64,000 bases of DNA from an uncultured bacterium. GTDB lineage: Bacteria > Verrucomicrobiota > Verrucomicrobiia > CAIQCK01. Within the stretch, counting starts at the first letter, position 1. Every line of letters begins with the position of its first letter. This document shows, in pieces, positions 52,798 through 61,408 of the stretch. A program made the position numbers and the translations under genes. The stretch spans positions 39,624 to 103,623 of the forward strand of contig CAIQCK010000031.1 of the NCBI GenBank assembly GCA_903870275.1, read 5' to 3'. The notes beneath the pieces are model-generated. The model saw only the letters and a list, made by a program, of their open reading frames with translations. It made no database searches and was not told where the DNA came from.

Positions 52798-53344
52798 TGA
52801 AGAGCAAGAACATCGCGACCGCGACGACGCAGGTGAAGGGGATGGCCTTGTCGCTGGGCGTGGCCATGAGTTTCGGCAGGCCGAGGTGAAGGATGTAGAT
52901 GGCGTAGAAGAGCGCGAGCACCAGGAGCTGGCGCAGTATCGGCACCGCCAGCAGGATGCCCACGGCCCACACCGCGACCCAGGCGAAACCCGACAACTTC
53001 ACGGCGTTGGCAAAGTTGGGCCTCGACTGAAAAGCGGGCGCAAGCTGGTTGATGAGAAAGGCGGTGACGTGAACGCTTCCGAGCCACAGGCCGTAAAAGA
53101 TCGCCACGCGGAAGATGGCCTTGGAGACGCTGAGGGGCATTTGCGCGATGGGCAGCGCGGAATAGATCAAGACGATCTGTCCAATCAAATGCGCGAGCGC
53201 CGGAACGGCGGCGGCGGCGAACAGGTAGCGCGTGTAAACATCCGAGACCGTCAAATCCTCGCGTTGGATGGTGTCCCACTCCTGGTTTGGGTCCATCAAA
53301 ATGTTTTTGACGCGGGTGACAATCAAGTTCAGGTCTATGTGCAT
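52766..53344 (-). CDS. Yip1-family membrane protein
   Basis: 192 aa. N-terminal soluble part (RVKNILMDPNQEWDTIQREDL, where the pattern 'I...P...W..I..E' is typical of bacterial YIP1 proteins), then five helices (YLFAAAAVPALAHLIGQIVL; RVAIFYGLWLGSVHVTAFLINQLAPAF; FAWVAVWAVGILLAV; LLVLALFYAIYILHLGL; FTCVVAVAMFLLFIMTGWF). Function unknown. The start MHIDLN was preferred to an upstream in-frame ATG because it fits the beginning of the soluble motif. Confidence 0.85.
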   Translation of the reverse strand: MHIDLNLIVTRVKNILMDPNQEWDTIQREDLTVSDVYTRYLFAAAAVPALAHLIGQIVLIYSALPIAQMPLSVSKAIFRVAIFYGLWLGSVHVTAFLINQLAPAFQSRPNFANAVKLSGFAWVAVWAVGILLAVPILRQLLVLALFYAIYILHLGLPKLMATPSDKAIPFTCVVAVAMFLLFIMTGWFGGSL

Positions 53345-53502
53345 GGCGGATTGGCTGCGCACCGACTTTGCCGCACGCCGCGGTCAGACGCAAATCGGAA
53401 AAACAAGGACTTGGACGCCTGTGCTGGCGGAGGAATCCGCCGTTGAATCGCAAACCGCAGACTCCGGTTGATTTTACGTCAGTTTTGAAACAAAGTTAGA
53501 AT

Positions 53503-54537
53503 ATGAAGAGCGTGGCGCTTCTCTTGCTTGCGGCAGTGGGCGGGGTGTTCAACGGGGGCGTGGACGGACAGGAAACCGATCTGGCGGCGAGCCTGAAAAG
53601 TTTCAGCGATATTCAACAAGTGGATCTGAACCGGCTCCTGGGCGGCGAGATTATCTCGGAGCGCGGTTCTTTGATGAAGTTTCCCAGCGGGATGTCGACG
53701 CAACTTTGCTTTGCCGTGCCGATGGCGGCGGAGGAGACCGCGAAACGTCTGCAGGAGTGGAATCCTTCGCCTCATAAGGAACTGAAAATTTATGCATTCC
53801 GTCCGCTGTGCACACCCTGCGAGATCGCCGACTTCAAAGACCTGAAAATCACGTCGAGCCCGCGTTCCGTCGGGTGGCTGTTGGACAAGACACTGACCAC
53901 CACCGCCGACAAGTCGGAGTTGAATCTGAGCCGCAACGAGGCGCAGCAGATCGCGAGCAGTCTGAAAAAGAATTCGACGCCAGCCGAGGTGTCGTCGTGT
54001 TGGGCCAGGCTCCTGTGGGCGCGCGCTTCGGCGTTCCAGACGAAAGGATTCGACGGCATGGCGCCTTATGAGGTTTCGGGAGAAACCGTTTCTTCCGTCG
54101 CCCAGCTTCGGGCGATGGTGCTGGAGGAAAGCCCGGTGGCGCGCGAGTGCGAACCGATTCTTCGGAAGAGCGGCTTGCTGGGCGGTGGCGTGCCGACGCT
54201 GACGCCGGTTTATTACTGGCAACTGTTTTCCGCGGACGGCTACGGCACGTTGAGCCTTGGCGCCAGATACTTGCTGCCGGTCGGCGATCATTATCAACTG
54301 TTGGACGTGGATTGTTATGTCAATGGCAATTACTACACCTCGGTCACGTTGTATGAGGTGTGGCCCATCCGCAGCGCGGGCAAAACGGGATCGTTGGTGT
54401 GGCAGGGTGATTTTTACGCGGCGCCCACGCTTGCCTACACCCGGGGTGTGGATCGCGTCGCCTACGGTGCCATCATGTTGCTGGAAATAAAAAAATCGGT
54501 TCGCGCCTTTCAGAGTGATATAAGAACTGCGCACTGA
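53503..54537 (+). CDS. secreted hypothetical protein
   Basis: 344 aa with a short signal peptide (MKSVALLLLAAVGGVFNGG). Mixed alpha/beta sequence, with cysteines in PLCTPCEIADF and SSCWARLLWARASAF, and a beta-rich C-terminal half (LSLGARYLLPVGDHYQLLDVDCYVNGNYYTSVTLYEVWPI, with the aromatic 'Y.Y...LYE..P'). No known domain recognised. The next gene, an outer-membrane barrel-like protein, is only 29 nt downstream, so the two are likely co-transcribed and could work together at the outer membrane. Confidence 0.7.
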   Translation: MKSVALLLLAAVGGVFNGGVDGQETDLAASLKSFSDIQQVDLNRLLGGEIISERGSLMKFPSGMSTQLCFAVPMAAEETAKRLQEWNPSPHKELKIYAFRPLCTPCEIADFKDLKITSSPRSVGWLLDKTLTTTADKSELNLSRNEAQQIASSLKKNSTPAEVSSCWARLLWARASAFQTKGFDGMAPYEVSGETVSSVAQLRAMVLEESPVARECEPILRKSGLLGGGVPTLTPVYYWQLFSADGYGTLSLGARYLLPVGDHYQLLDVDCYVNGNYYTSVTLYEVWPIRSAGKTGSLVWQGDFYAAPTLAYTRGVDRVAYGAIMLLEIKKSVRAFQSDIRTAH

Positions 54538-54566
54538 CGGCGGAATTGGATACAGGAGAGTTCCCG

Positions 54567-55493
54567 ATGAAAAAAACACTTGGGGTTGCATTGTTGTCGG
54601 TCGTTTGCGTCGCGCTGCCGGTCGCGCGCGGCGCTGAGAGCCCCTTGGAGCCCAAGGTCGCAAATTCGTCCTCCACTGCGACGAACGCGAGCATGGAACT
54701 CGACGTGGATTACGGTTTTGCGGCAGGCTCGAAGGCCCACACCGGAGGCCACGATTTGGGATATGTCAGTGAGCAGAACGCCGGCCTGAAATATGTCGTG
54801 TCGCCGGAGCTTTCCAAGGACCTGCTCCTGCGCGCCGGCTTCGAATGGGAGCGGTTCTCGTTTGGTCTTCCCGGCAACGCGCCGTTGCCCAACACGCTCC
54901 AGCAGATCAGCGCCGTCCTTGGGTTGGATTACCAGATTGACGAGCACTGGCTCATGCGCGCGGAATTGACGCCTGGCCTCTACAGCGATTTCCAGGATTT
55001 GAGTTGGTGCGACGTGGACGCGCCGCTGATCCTTGGAGGATCGTATTTGGTGGACGCGGACCTCCAGTGGTTTCTCGGTTTGCGCGTGGACCTCCGGAGC
55101 CGCTATTGGATTGCGCCGGCGGCTGGCGTGCGCTGGAAATTCGCGGATGAATGGACGCTGAATCTGCTCTTCCCCAATCCGCGGCTGGAATACGAACTCA
55201 ACAAGCGGGTGCAACTTTACCTTGGTGGGCGTGTGCTTGCCGGCACCTACCGGTTGGCGGACAACTTTGGCACCAGCCACGGCATTGATCCCAGAACCAA
55301 TCAGGCGATGCTCGACTTCCTGGAGCTTCGGGCGGGGCCGGGCGTTTCTTGGAAGGTGTTGCCCAACCTGACCGTCGAGGCCGAGGTCGGATGCATGCTC
55401 TACCGGGAGTTCGAGTTCAGCGACCCCCACATGTTCGTCCGCAGCAACAATCCCGCGCCTTACGCGCAGATCAGTTGCCACGCGGCGTTCTGA
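54567..55493 (+). CDS. outer-membrane beta-barrel-like protein (DUF6268-like)
   Basis: 308 aa. Signal peptide MKKTLGVALLSVVCVALPVARGAE; an AGGAGA ribosome site 7 nt before the ATG. The rest alternates amphipathic strands (MELDVDYGFAAGS, LLLRAGFEWERFSFG, QISAVLGLDYQIDEHWLMRAELTPG, LQWFLGLRVDLRSRYWIAPAAGVRWKF, VQLYLGGRVLAGTYRL) and ends in an aromatic residue (AF), as barrel proteins do. The pattern resembles DUF6268 family outer-membrane proteins. Role unknown. Confidence 0.75.
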   Translation: MKKTLGVALLSVVCVALPVARGAESPLEPKVANSSSTATNASMELDVDYGFAAGSKAHTGGHDLGYVSEQNAGLKYVVSPELSKDLLLRAGFEWERFSFGLPGNAPLPNTLQQISAVLGLDYQIDEHWLMRAELTPGLYSDFQDLSWCDVDAPLILGGSYLVDADLQWFLGLRVDLRSRYWIAPAAGVRWKFADEWTLNLLFPNPRLEYELNKRVQLYLGGRVLAGTYRLADNFGTSHGIDPRTNQAMLDFLELRAGPGVSWKVLPNLTVEAEVGCMLYREFEFSDPHMFVRSNNPAPYAQISCHAAF

Positions 55494-55514
55494 AACAGCC
55501 GCCGTCGGCTGGCG

Positions 55515-55766
55515 CTACGACTTGATCCATCCCCACCGCTTGAGCGCCAGATACGCTGCCGCAATCGTGTGCGGCACCAGCACCACCAGCAGCGGCACGT
55601 GCAGCAGCTTGTGGATGATCAACGCCTTCTCCGGCTTCACCGTCGCCGCCAGCCCGTAACGGTTGCTCATCATGTAGCCAGTCACAAACAAAGCCACCAC
55701 CAGCAGCAGCAGCGGCCAACTGGTGATCCGAACCGTCTTGAGCGCGATGCGGTTGATGTTCGTCAT
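55515..55766 (-). CDS. small two-helix membrane protein, possible cytochrome b-like
   Basis: 83 aa. Helices at about residues 13-32 (TSWPLLLLVVALFVTGYMM) and 55-75 (LLHVPLLVVLVPHTIAAAYL), with three histidines (HKLLH and PHT) placed as in half of a cytochrome b-type four-helix bundle. Heme binding is possible but not shown; the other half would have to come from a dimer. The ATG at 55766 was chosen because it starts just before the first basic residues. Convergent with the preceding gene and divergent to the rhodanese gene. Confidence 0.65.
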   Translation of the reverse strand: MTNINRIALKTVRITSWPLLLLVVALFVTGYMMSNRYGLAATVKPEKALIIHKLLHVPLLVVLVPHTIAAAYLALKRWGWIKS

Positions 55767-55836
55767 GTGACAACAGGCGTTCGACAACCAACATCTATCT
55801 CGCAGGACGCCTTCAAGCCAAGCCCATTCCAGGCGT

Positions 55837-55864
55837 TTGACGGGTCTTGCCTAGGGACTAAATT
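55837..55864 (+). promoter_or_regulatory. promoter of the rhodanese gene
   Basis: TTGACG (55837-55842) and TAAATT (55859-55864), 16-bp spacer. Two start codons are then possible: ATG 55871 at leaderless distance, or ATG 55925 with AAGGA. Confidence 0.45.
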
Positions 55865-55924
55865 GTTCCGATGAACAGTTCATCACCATTCGCCATGAGT
55901 GGAACATCAAGAAAGGATGGAGTT

Positions 55925-56374
55925 ATGCAAACCGCAATTACTCGAATTCACGATCCGGCGAGGGCGTTGGCTTACTTCGAGGACAAGCTCGCTTTCACTG
56001 TCGGACCCGTGGAACTGGAACGCCTGGTCAAGTCAGGCGACGGCAACATCGTCATCGTGGACGTGCGCGAGGTGGAGGATTTTGCCAAGAGCCACATTCC
56101 CGGCGCCATCAACCTGCCCCGCGGCACGTGGGCGGGAGCGTTGGGCCTGAGCAAGCACAAGACGAACATCGTCTATTGCTATGCGCTGCTGTGCCATCTC
56201 GCGGCCAGTGCCTGCGTGGAGTTCGCCGCGAAAGGCTATCCCGTCATGGAACTCGAAGGCGGGTTCAAGGCGTGGGAGGAGCAGGAGTTCGACATCGAAC
56301 ATGAGACGAGCAACCGGCTGAAGAAGGTCCACGAACGGCTGGTGAACCGCCGGCACATGGTCACGCGAAGCTGA
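55925..56374 (+). CDS. rhodanese-like domain protein
   Basis: 149 aa. Single rhodanese domain: VELERLVKSGDGNIVIVDVREVEDFAKSHIPGAINLP (pieces DVREVEDF and HIPGAINLP), then IVYCYALLCHLAASAC. The active-site loop would start at Cys in YCYALLC. The C-terminal helix YPVMELEGGFKAWEE completes the fold. Sulfur-carrier role unproven. The ATG at 55925 has an AAGGA site at 7 nt; the longer form from 55871 (18 extra residues) cannot be excluded, given the leaderless pattern in this region. Confidence 0.82.
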   Translation: MQTAITRIHDPARALAYFEDKLAFTVGPVELERLVKSGDGNIVIVDVREVEDFAKSHIPGAINLPRGTWAGALGLSKHKTNIVYCYALLCHLAASACVEFAAKGYPVMELEGGFKAWEEQEFDIEHETSNRLKKVHERLVNRRHMVTRS

Positions 56375-56624
56375 CGGCCTCGGTGGAAGGAGCCATTCTT
56401 CCGCGAAACGTCGGCCAAACACGGAACGCGGGCGCGCTGCGGAGAAGACGCGGCGGCAGCCCGCGATTCCATGTGAGGGGGTGCAGTGGAAGGGTCTGTC
56501 AGTTTCCGCGTTTCCGCTGCATTCAAATACGGCGGACATTTCAAATCACGATTGCCCCCAAAACCGCGCTTGCGGGCTTCGCGCGGCCTCGTTAAGGTTT
56601 GGGCTTCATTCACGGACGAAAGCG

Positions 56625-59024
56625 ATGAAAATTTCATACAACTGGCTGAAGCAATATGTGGAGTTCGACTGGTCGACCGCCCAACTGGCGGAGCGGCTGA
56701 CGATGTGCGGCATCGAGGTCGAGGGCATCGAGCCAATCGGCGCAAACTTTGACAAGATCGTCGTCGCCCAGATTCTCAGCAGCGACAAGCACCCCAATGC
56801 CGACCGGCTCAGCGTCTGCCGCGTCACCGACGGCGCGACGGAGCGGCAGATCGTTTGCGGCGCGAAGAACTACAAGGTGGGCGACAAGGTGCCGCTGGCG
56901 TTGCCGGGCGCGGTGCTGCCGGGCGATTTCAAGATCAAGGTCGGCAAGCTCCGCGGCGTCGAGAGCCAGGGCATGATGTGTTCCGAAAAGGAACTTGGCA
57001 TTGCCGAGGACGCCGAAGGCTTGCTCATTCTCGATCCGGCCACGCGCCTCGGCGCGCCGATTAACGAGGTGCTCGGCGGCGGCGACACGGTTTATGATCT
57101 GGAGATCACGCCGAACCGCCCCGACCTGCTCAGCATCATCGGCATTGCCCGCGAAGTGTCCGCGCTGACGGGCAACCCCGTCAAACTGCCGGCCGTGAGC
57201 TTCGCAGAAGACGGCGAACCGGTGGAGACGCTGGCGAAGGTGCGCGTCGAAGACACCGGTCTCTGCCCGCGTTACACGGCGCGCGTTGTGCGCGGCGTGA
57301 AGATCGGTCCCAGCCCGGCGTGGTTGAAGACGCTGCTGGAGAAACTCGGCATCCGCTCGATCAACAATGTCGTGGACGTGACCAACTTCGTGTTGCTGGA
57401 GAGCGGCCATCCGTTGCACGCATTCGACTACAATCTGCTGGCAGGCCACGAGATCGTCGTGCGTCGCGCGCAGCCGGGCGAGCATCTGATGACGCTCGAC
57501 GACAAGGACCGCGCGCTCGACGGGCAGATGCTGGTCATCGCCGACGCGCAGAAGGGCGTCGCGCTCGCCGGCATCATGGGCGGCCGGCAAAGCGAGATCA
57601 ACGACGGCACCGCCGACGTGCTGTTGGAGAGCGCGTATTTCCTGCCGGTGAACATCCGCAGCACTTCCAAGCGTGCCGGCCTCAGCAGCGAGTCGTCGTA
57701 TCGTTTCGAGCGCGGCGCCGATGTCGGTGTTTGCGATTGGGCCAGCCGGCGCGCCATCGCGCTCATCCAGCAACTCGCCGGCGGCAAGGTCTCGCGCGGC
57801 GTGATTGACACGCTGGCGAAGCCGGTCGAGCCACGGCGGATCGCGTGCCGTTTCAGCCGCGTGAACCAGTTGATCGGCGTGGAAGTTCCCGCCGACGCCG
57901 TGAAGCGCGCACTGACCAACCTCGGCCTCGCCATCGTGAGCGAGAGCGCCGACCGGATCGAAGTGGCCGTGCCGACGTTCCGCGTGGATTTGCAGCGCGA
58001 GGTGGACCTGATCGAGGAAGTCGGCCGCATTCACGGTCTCGACAAGATTCCTTCCGTCGCCTCGCGCGCCGAGCCGGCGACATCGAAGGCCGACATTGCT
58101 TACGACCGCTTGCGCCTCGTGCGGCAGATTCTCAACGGCGCCGGTTACGAGGAAGCCGTGAACCAGACGCTGGCCGCGCCGCTAACCGCCGCGCTGACGC
58201 CGCTGCCGGCGGAACTCGCGCTGGTGAAATTGCAGAACCCGTTGAACGAAGACCTCTCGATTCTGCGGCCAAGCCTGCTGCCGGGTTTGCTGCAAAACCT
58301 CCGCACCAACGTCGCGCGCCAGACGCTCGACGCGCGGCTGTTTGAGATCGGCCGCGTGTTCGCCGCCCGCGACGGCAAGCCGCAGGAGCGGCGTTCGCTC
58401 GCGCTGGCCGCAACCGGCGCGCGCACGCCGAACGCGTGGGAATCGGTTGCGCTTGGCGCGAAAGCGGATTACTACGATTTGAAAGGCGCGGTCGAGGCGC
58501 TGCTGGCCCGGTTGAAAGTCCCGGCGGTGGAGTTCGTGCCGCAGCCGGCCGCAGGCCGTGTCTTTGCGCAATCGACGTTGGTGAAGGCCGGAGGCAAGAT
58601 ACTCGGCGAGATTGGCATGTTGCAGGAGAAGCTGGGCCGCGAATTCGACCTGCGCGATCCGGTGGCACTGGCGGAACTCGACCTGGATGAAACGCTGGCG
58701 GCGGCGCGCTGGACCAAGGCGTATCGGCCTCTGCCGCAGTGTCCGTCGGTGCAGCGCGACGTGGCGTTGATCGTGGACGCGGCGGTGACGCACGAGCAGG
58801 TGATGGCGGTATTTTCACGCAGCCGGAAGAATCTAGTGGAAAGCGTTAAACTTTTTGATATATTCAGCGGCAAGACGATCCCAAGCGGGAAGAAGTCTAT
58901 GGCGTATTCGTTGACCTATCGGGCGCCGGATCGGACTCTGACTGACGTCGAGGTCAACAAAGCGCATGACGAGATCGTCGCGAGATTGAAAACTGAATTG
59001 CAGTGCGAGGTCCGCGCAGAGTGA
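56625..59024 (+). CDS. pheT: phenylalanyl-tRNA synthetase beta subunit
   Basis: 799 aa, the usual bacterial length. Starts MKISYNWLKQYVEFDW, followed by the tRNA-binding EMAP-like domain (IVVAQILSSDKHPNADRLSVCRV; pieces KHPNADRLSVC), the B3/B4 editing domain (DLEITPNRPDLLS, HAFDYNLLAG), B5 domain, the core domain with RFERGAD, and the anticodon-binding FDX-ACB end (VNKAHDEIVARLKTELQ). The partner pheS is not in the window; normally pheST are adjacent. A short AT-rich leader precedes it. Confidence 0.95.
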   Translation: MKISYNWLKQYVEFDWSTAQLAERLTMCGIEVEGIEPIGANFDKIVVAQILSSDKHPNADRLSVCRVTDGATERQIVCGAKNYKVGDKVPLALPGAVLPGDFKIKVGKLRGVESQGMMCSEKELGIAEDAEGLLILDPATRLGAPINEVLGGGDTVYDLEITPNRPDLLSIIGIAREVSALTGNPVKLPAVSFAEDGEPVETLAKVRVEDTGLCPRYTARVVRGVKIGPSPAWLKTLLEKLGIRSINNVVDVTNFVLLESGHPLHAFDYNLLAGHEIVVRRAQPGEHLMTLDDKDRALDGQMLVIADAQKGVALAGIMGGRQSEINDGTADVLLESAYFLPVNIRSTSKRAGLSSESSYRFERGADVGVCDWASRRAIALIQQLAGGKVSRGVIDTLAKPVEPRRIACRFSRVNQLIGVEVPADAVKRALTNLGLAIVSESADRIEVAVPTFRVDLQREVDLIEEVGRIHGLDKIPSVASRAEPATSKADIAYDRLRLVRQILNGAGYEEAVNQTLAAPLTAALTPLPAELALVKLQNPLNEDLSILRPSLLPGLLQNLRTNVARQTLDARLFEIGRVFAARDGKPQERRSLALAATGARTPNAWESVALGAKADYYDLKGAVEALLARLKVPAVEFVPQPAAGRVFAQSTLVKAGGKILGEIGMLQEKLGREFDLRDPVALAELDLDETLAAARWTKAYRPLPQCPSVQRDVALIVDAAVTHEQVMAVFSRSRKNLVESVKLFDIFSGKTIPSGKKSMAYSLTYRAPDRTLTDVEVNKAHDEIVARLKTELQCEVRAE

Positions 59025-59211
59025 AGTGAATGTTGTTCCGTGTCGCAAAGGCGGCAGGGTTAGAACTGAAAGAACCAAACGACGGCGGCGACGCCGGCGG
59101 TTAAAAATGAGCAGCCGAGAAGTAAACAGGTCGTTCAACAGCGGTTTGTTCCTTGAAATGCCCAGCCGGGTTCACGGGAGCGCGCCAGCGGGCGCAATCC
59201 CGAAACAGTTT
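59025..59211. other. intergenic stretch between pheT and the 6S RNA candidate
   Basis: About 190 bp. Contains a CGGCGGCGACGCCGGCGG low-complexity patch near 59085 and no open frame with a ribosome site. The promoter of the following RNA gene should lie in its last 60 bp, where TTGAAA (59152) is the only -35-like sequence; no convincing -10 box was found. Confidence 0.45.
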
Positions 59212-59392
59212 GAAATACCCTGCCGTTCGCGTGATGCAACGGTGAATCTCTGACCCGATAACCTTCATCTGAAGGGCCGATCTCTGGCGGTGGACGACAT
59301 GCCTTTATTGGAAGTCGGCAAGCCGTCGGGTAGGCGCTCTGTTTAATTACGGGGTCTGAGAATACGTTCACACGGCTCTGGTGGGGTATTTC
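59212..59392 (+). ncRNA. ssrS: candidate 6S RNA
   Basis: About 181 nt, the usual 6S size. The ends pair: GAAATACCC (59212-59220) with GGGTATTTC (59384-59392), followed inward by GCCGT with ACGGC. Between them lie two long single-strand sides around a central bubble: the 5' side includes CTCTGACCCGATA (compare CTGAGCCGATA in the E. coli RNA), and GACCC there pairs with GGGTC on the 3' side (GGGGTCTGAG). A T-rich stretch follows (TTTCTTTTTCC). The next genes are rarA and a 5-formyltetrahydrofolate cyclo-ligase; both are known neighbours of 6S RNA genes in other bacteria. 6S RNA binds sigma-70 RNA polymerase by imitating an open promoter. No covariance model was run, so this is a structural call. 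Confidence 0.6.
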
Positions 59393-59435
59393 TTTTTCCC
59401 CACAGCCGGCCTCAGCGCAACAGGAGCGGTAGCTG

Positions 59436-60821
59436 ATGAGCCAGGATTTGTTTCAACAAAGCGGCCCCGACCGCGCAAGTGACCGGCCCGCGCCGCGCGA
59501 GGCGGCAGCCGAACGCCCCGCCCCGTCCCGTCCCGAACCGCTGGCCACACGGATGCGTCCGCGCACGTTGGAGGAATATGCCGGCCAGAGCCATGTCCTC
59601 GGTCCGGGCAAACTGCTTCGCCGCGCCATCCAGGCCGACCGCATCGCCTCCATCCTGCTCTGGGGACCGCCCGGAACCGGCAAGACTTCGCTCGCGCAGA
59701 TCATCGCCAACGCCACCGAGTCGCGCTTCGAGCGGCTCAGCGGCGTCGAGAGCAATGTGGCCGACATCCGCCGCGTCGTGGCCACCGCCGCCAACCGCCT
59801 CGCCAACACCGGCCACAAGACAATCCTCTTCATTGACGAAATCCACCGCTTCAACAAGGCGCAGCAGGACGTGCTGCTGCCCGACGTGGAGAACGGCACG
59901 GTCCGCCTCATTGGCGCCACCACGCACAACCCGCTTTTCTACGTCAATGCGCCGCTCGTCTCTCGCTCGCAAATCTTCCAACTGAAGCCGCTCACCGGCC
60001 CGGATATCCAGGGGCTGTTGAAACGCGCGCTGGCCGACGCGGAACGCGGCTTGGGCAAACACCGCGTTCAGATCGACGCCGACGCCTTGGAGCATCTCGC
60101 CACGGCCAGCGACGGTGACGCCCGCAAGGCGCTCAACTCGCTGGAGATCGGCGTGCTGACGACGCCGCCCGGCGCTGATGGCGCGGTTCATTTCACGAAA
60201 GCCGTCGCCGAGGAGAGCATCCAGAAAAAAGCCGTCGTTTATGACGGCGACGAGGACGCGCACTACGACACCATCAGCGCGTTCATCAAATCCATGCGCG
60301 GCAGCGATCCCGACGCGGCGCTCTACTGGCTGGCCAAGATGCTTGTCGCGGGCGAGGATATCCGTTTTCTGGCGCGGCGGATCGTCATCTGCGCGTCGGA
60401 GGACGTTGGCATGGCCGATCCGCAGGCATTGGTCATTGCGAGCGCGGCGCAGCAGGCGGTTGAATTTGTCGGCATGCCGGAGGCGCAGTTGCCGCTGGCG
60501 CAAGCGGCGGTCTATATCGCCACAGCGCCGAAGAGCAATGCCAGCGCCATGGGCATTTGGACCGCAATGGCCGATGTGGAGAAGGGCCGCACGCTCGATG
60601 TGCCGGATCATCTGAAGGACACTCATTACAAGGGCGCCGAGCGTCTCGGTCACGGCGTCGGCTACCAATACGCCCACGACCACGAAGGCGGCATCGCGCC
60701 GCAGAAGCATCTGACGGAGGCGCGCAGCTATTACCACCCGACCGACCACGGCTTCGAGCGCGAGGTGCAGCGGCGCCTCGCCGAGTGGCGCGCGAAACTC
60801 CAACCGGGGAAACTGTCGTGA
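59436..60821 (+). CDS. rarA: replication-associated recombination protein A (AAA ATPase)
   Basis: 461 aa. Disordered basic Pro-rich N-terminus (about 35 residues), then RMRPRTLEEYAGQSHVLGPGKLLRRAI, Walker A GPPGTGKTS (about residues 77-85), Walker B FIDEIHRFNKAQQD, sensor GATTHNP, arginine-finger region APLVSRSQIF, and the RarA C-terminal domain with AHYDTISAFIKSMRGSDPDAALYWLAKMLVAGEDIRFLARRI and GGIAPQKHL. Acts at stalled replication forks. An AGGAG ribosome site lies 9 nt upstream of the ATG. It starts a four-gene run with coupled starts: rarA, 5-FCL, rny, then ymdB. Confidence 0.94.
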   Translation: MSQDLFQQSGPDRASDRPAPREAAAERPAPSRPEPLATRMRPRTLEEYAGQSHVLGPGKLLRRAIQADRIASILLWGPPGTGKTSLAQIIANATESRFERLSGVESNVADIRRVVATAANRLANTGHKTILFIDEIHRFNKAQQDVLLPDVENGTVRLIGATTHNPLFYVNAPLVSRSQIFQLKPLTGPDIQGLLKRALADAERGLGKHRVQIDADALEHLATASDGDARKALNSLEIGVLTTPPGADGAVHFTKAVAEESIQKKAVVYDGDEDAHYDTISAFIKSMRGSDPDAALYWLAKMLVAGEDIRFLARRIVICASEDVGMADPQALVIASAAQQAVEFVGMPEAQLPLAQAAVYIATAPKSNASAMGIWTAMADVEKGRTLDVPDHLKDTHYKGAERLGHGVGYQYAHDHEGGIAPQKHLTEARSYYHPTDHGFEREVQRRLAEWRAKLQPGKLS

Positions 60822-61408
60822 GCGCCGCGCCATCCAGTCTCGTTGCCGGGAAACGCGCGCTCCGCGAGCGGGTGCTGGCGTTTCGCTGCGCGCTGCCGGC
60901 GGAGGACGTCGCCCGGCGCAGCCGGTCGGTGGCGGCGCGACTGTTGGAACTGCCGGCGGTCCAGCGGGCGGAGACGATTTTTTGTTATGTGTCGCACGAG
61001 TGTGAAGTGGAGACGCACCAGCTTGTGCGCGACTGGCTCGCCGCCGGCAAACGCGTCCACGTGCCGGCTTTCGACGCGCAGCAACGGTGTTACCAGCCGA
61101 GTCCCATCGGCGATTTCGATCGCGACCTGGCGGTTGGCAAGATGGGCATTCTCGAGCCGCGAGCGCGGACGGCGCCCGACGGCCCGGCGGACGTGGCGAT
61201 TGTGCCGGGTGTGGCGTTCGATGCGCAGGGCCACCGGCTGGGTTACGGCAAAGGTTTTTACGACGACATGCTGAAACATTTTCGCGGCCCGAAGATTGCG
61301 CTGGCATTTGATTGCCAGATGCAGCCGGCCGTGCCGCACGGGGCGAACGACGTGCCGATGGATGCCGTTGTCGCCGAGAGCGCGGTTTACTGGAGGAAAC
61401 TCGCATGA
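60818..61408 (+). CDS. 5-formyltetrahydrofolate cyclo-ligase
   Basis: 196 aa from a GTG in a GTGA overlap with rarA. Family marks: an N-terminal basic helix (GKRALRERVLAFR), FCYVSHECEVETHQL (about residues 49-63), the folate-site region VPAFDAQQRCYQPSPIGDFDRDL, MGILEPR, VPGVAFDAQGHRLGYGKGFYDDML (the signature G-x-R-L-G-Y-G-x-G-F-Y-D). Converts 5-formyl-THF to 5,10-methenyl-THF with ATP. In proteobacteria this gene (ygfA) lies just after ssrS, in agreement with the RNA candidate upstream. Overlaps rny by 4 nt. Confidence 0.93.
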   Translation: MSAAPSSLVAGKRALRERVLAFRCALPAEDVARRSRSVAARLLELPAVQRAETIFCYVSHECEVETHQLVRDWLAAGKRVHVPAFDAQQRCYQPSPIGDFDRDLAVGKMGILEPRARTAPDGPADVAIVPGVAFDAQGHRLGYGKGFYDDMLKHFRGPKIALAFDCQMQPAVPHGANDVPMDAVVAESAVYWRKLA

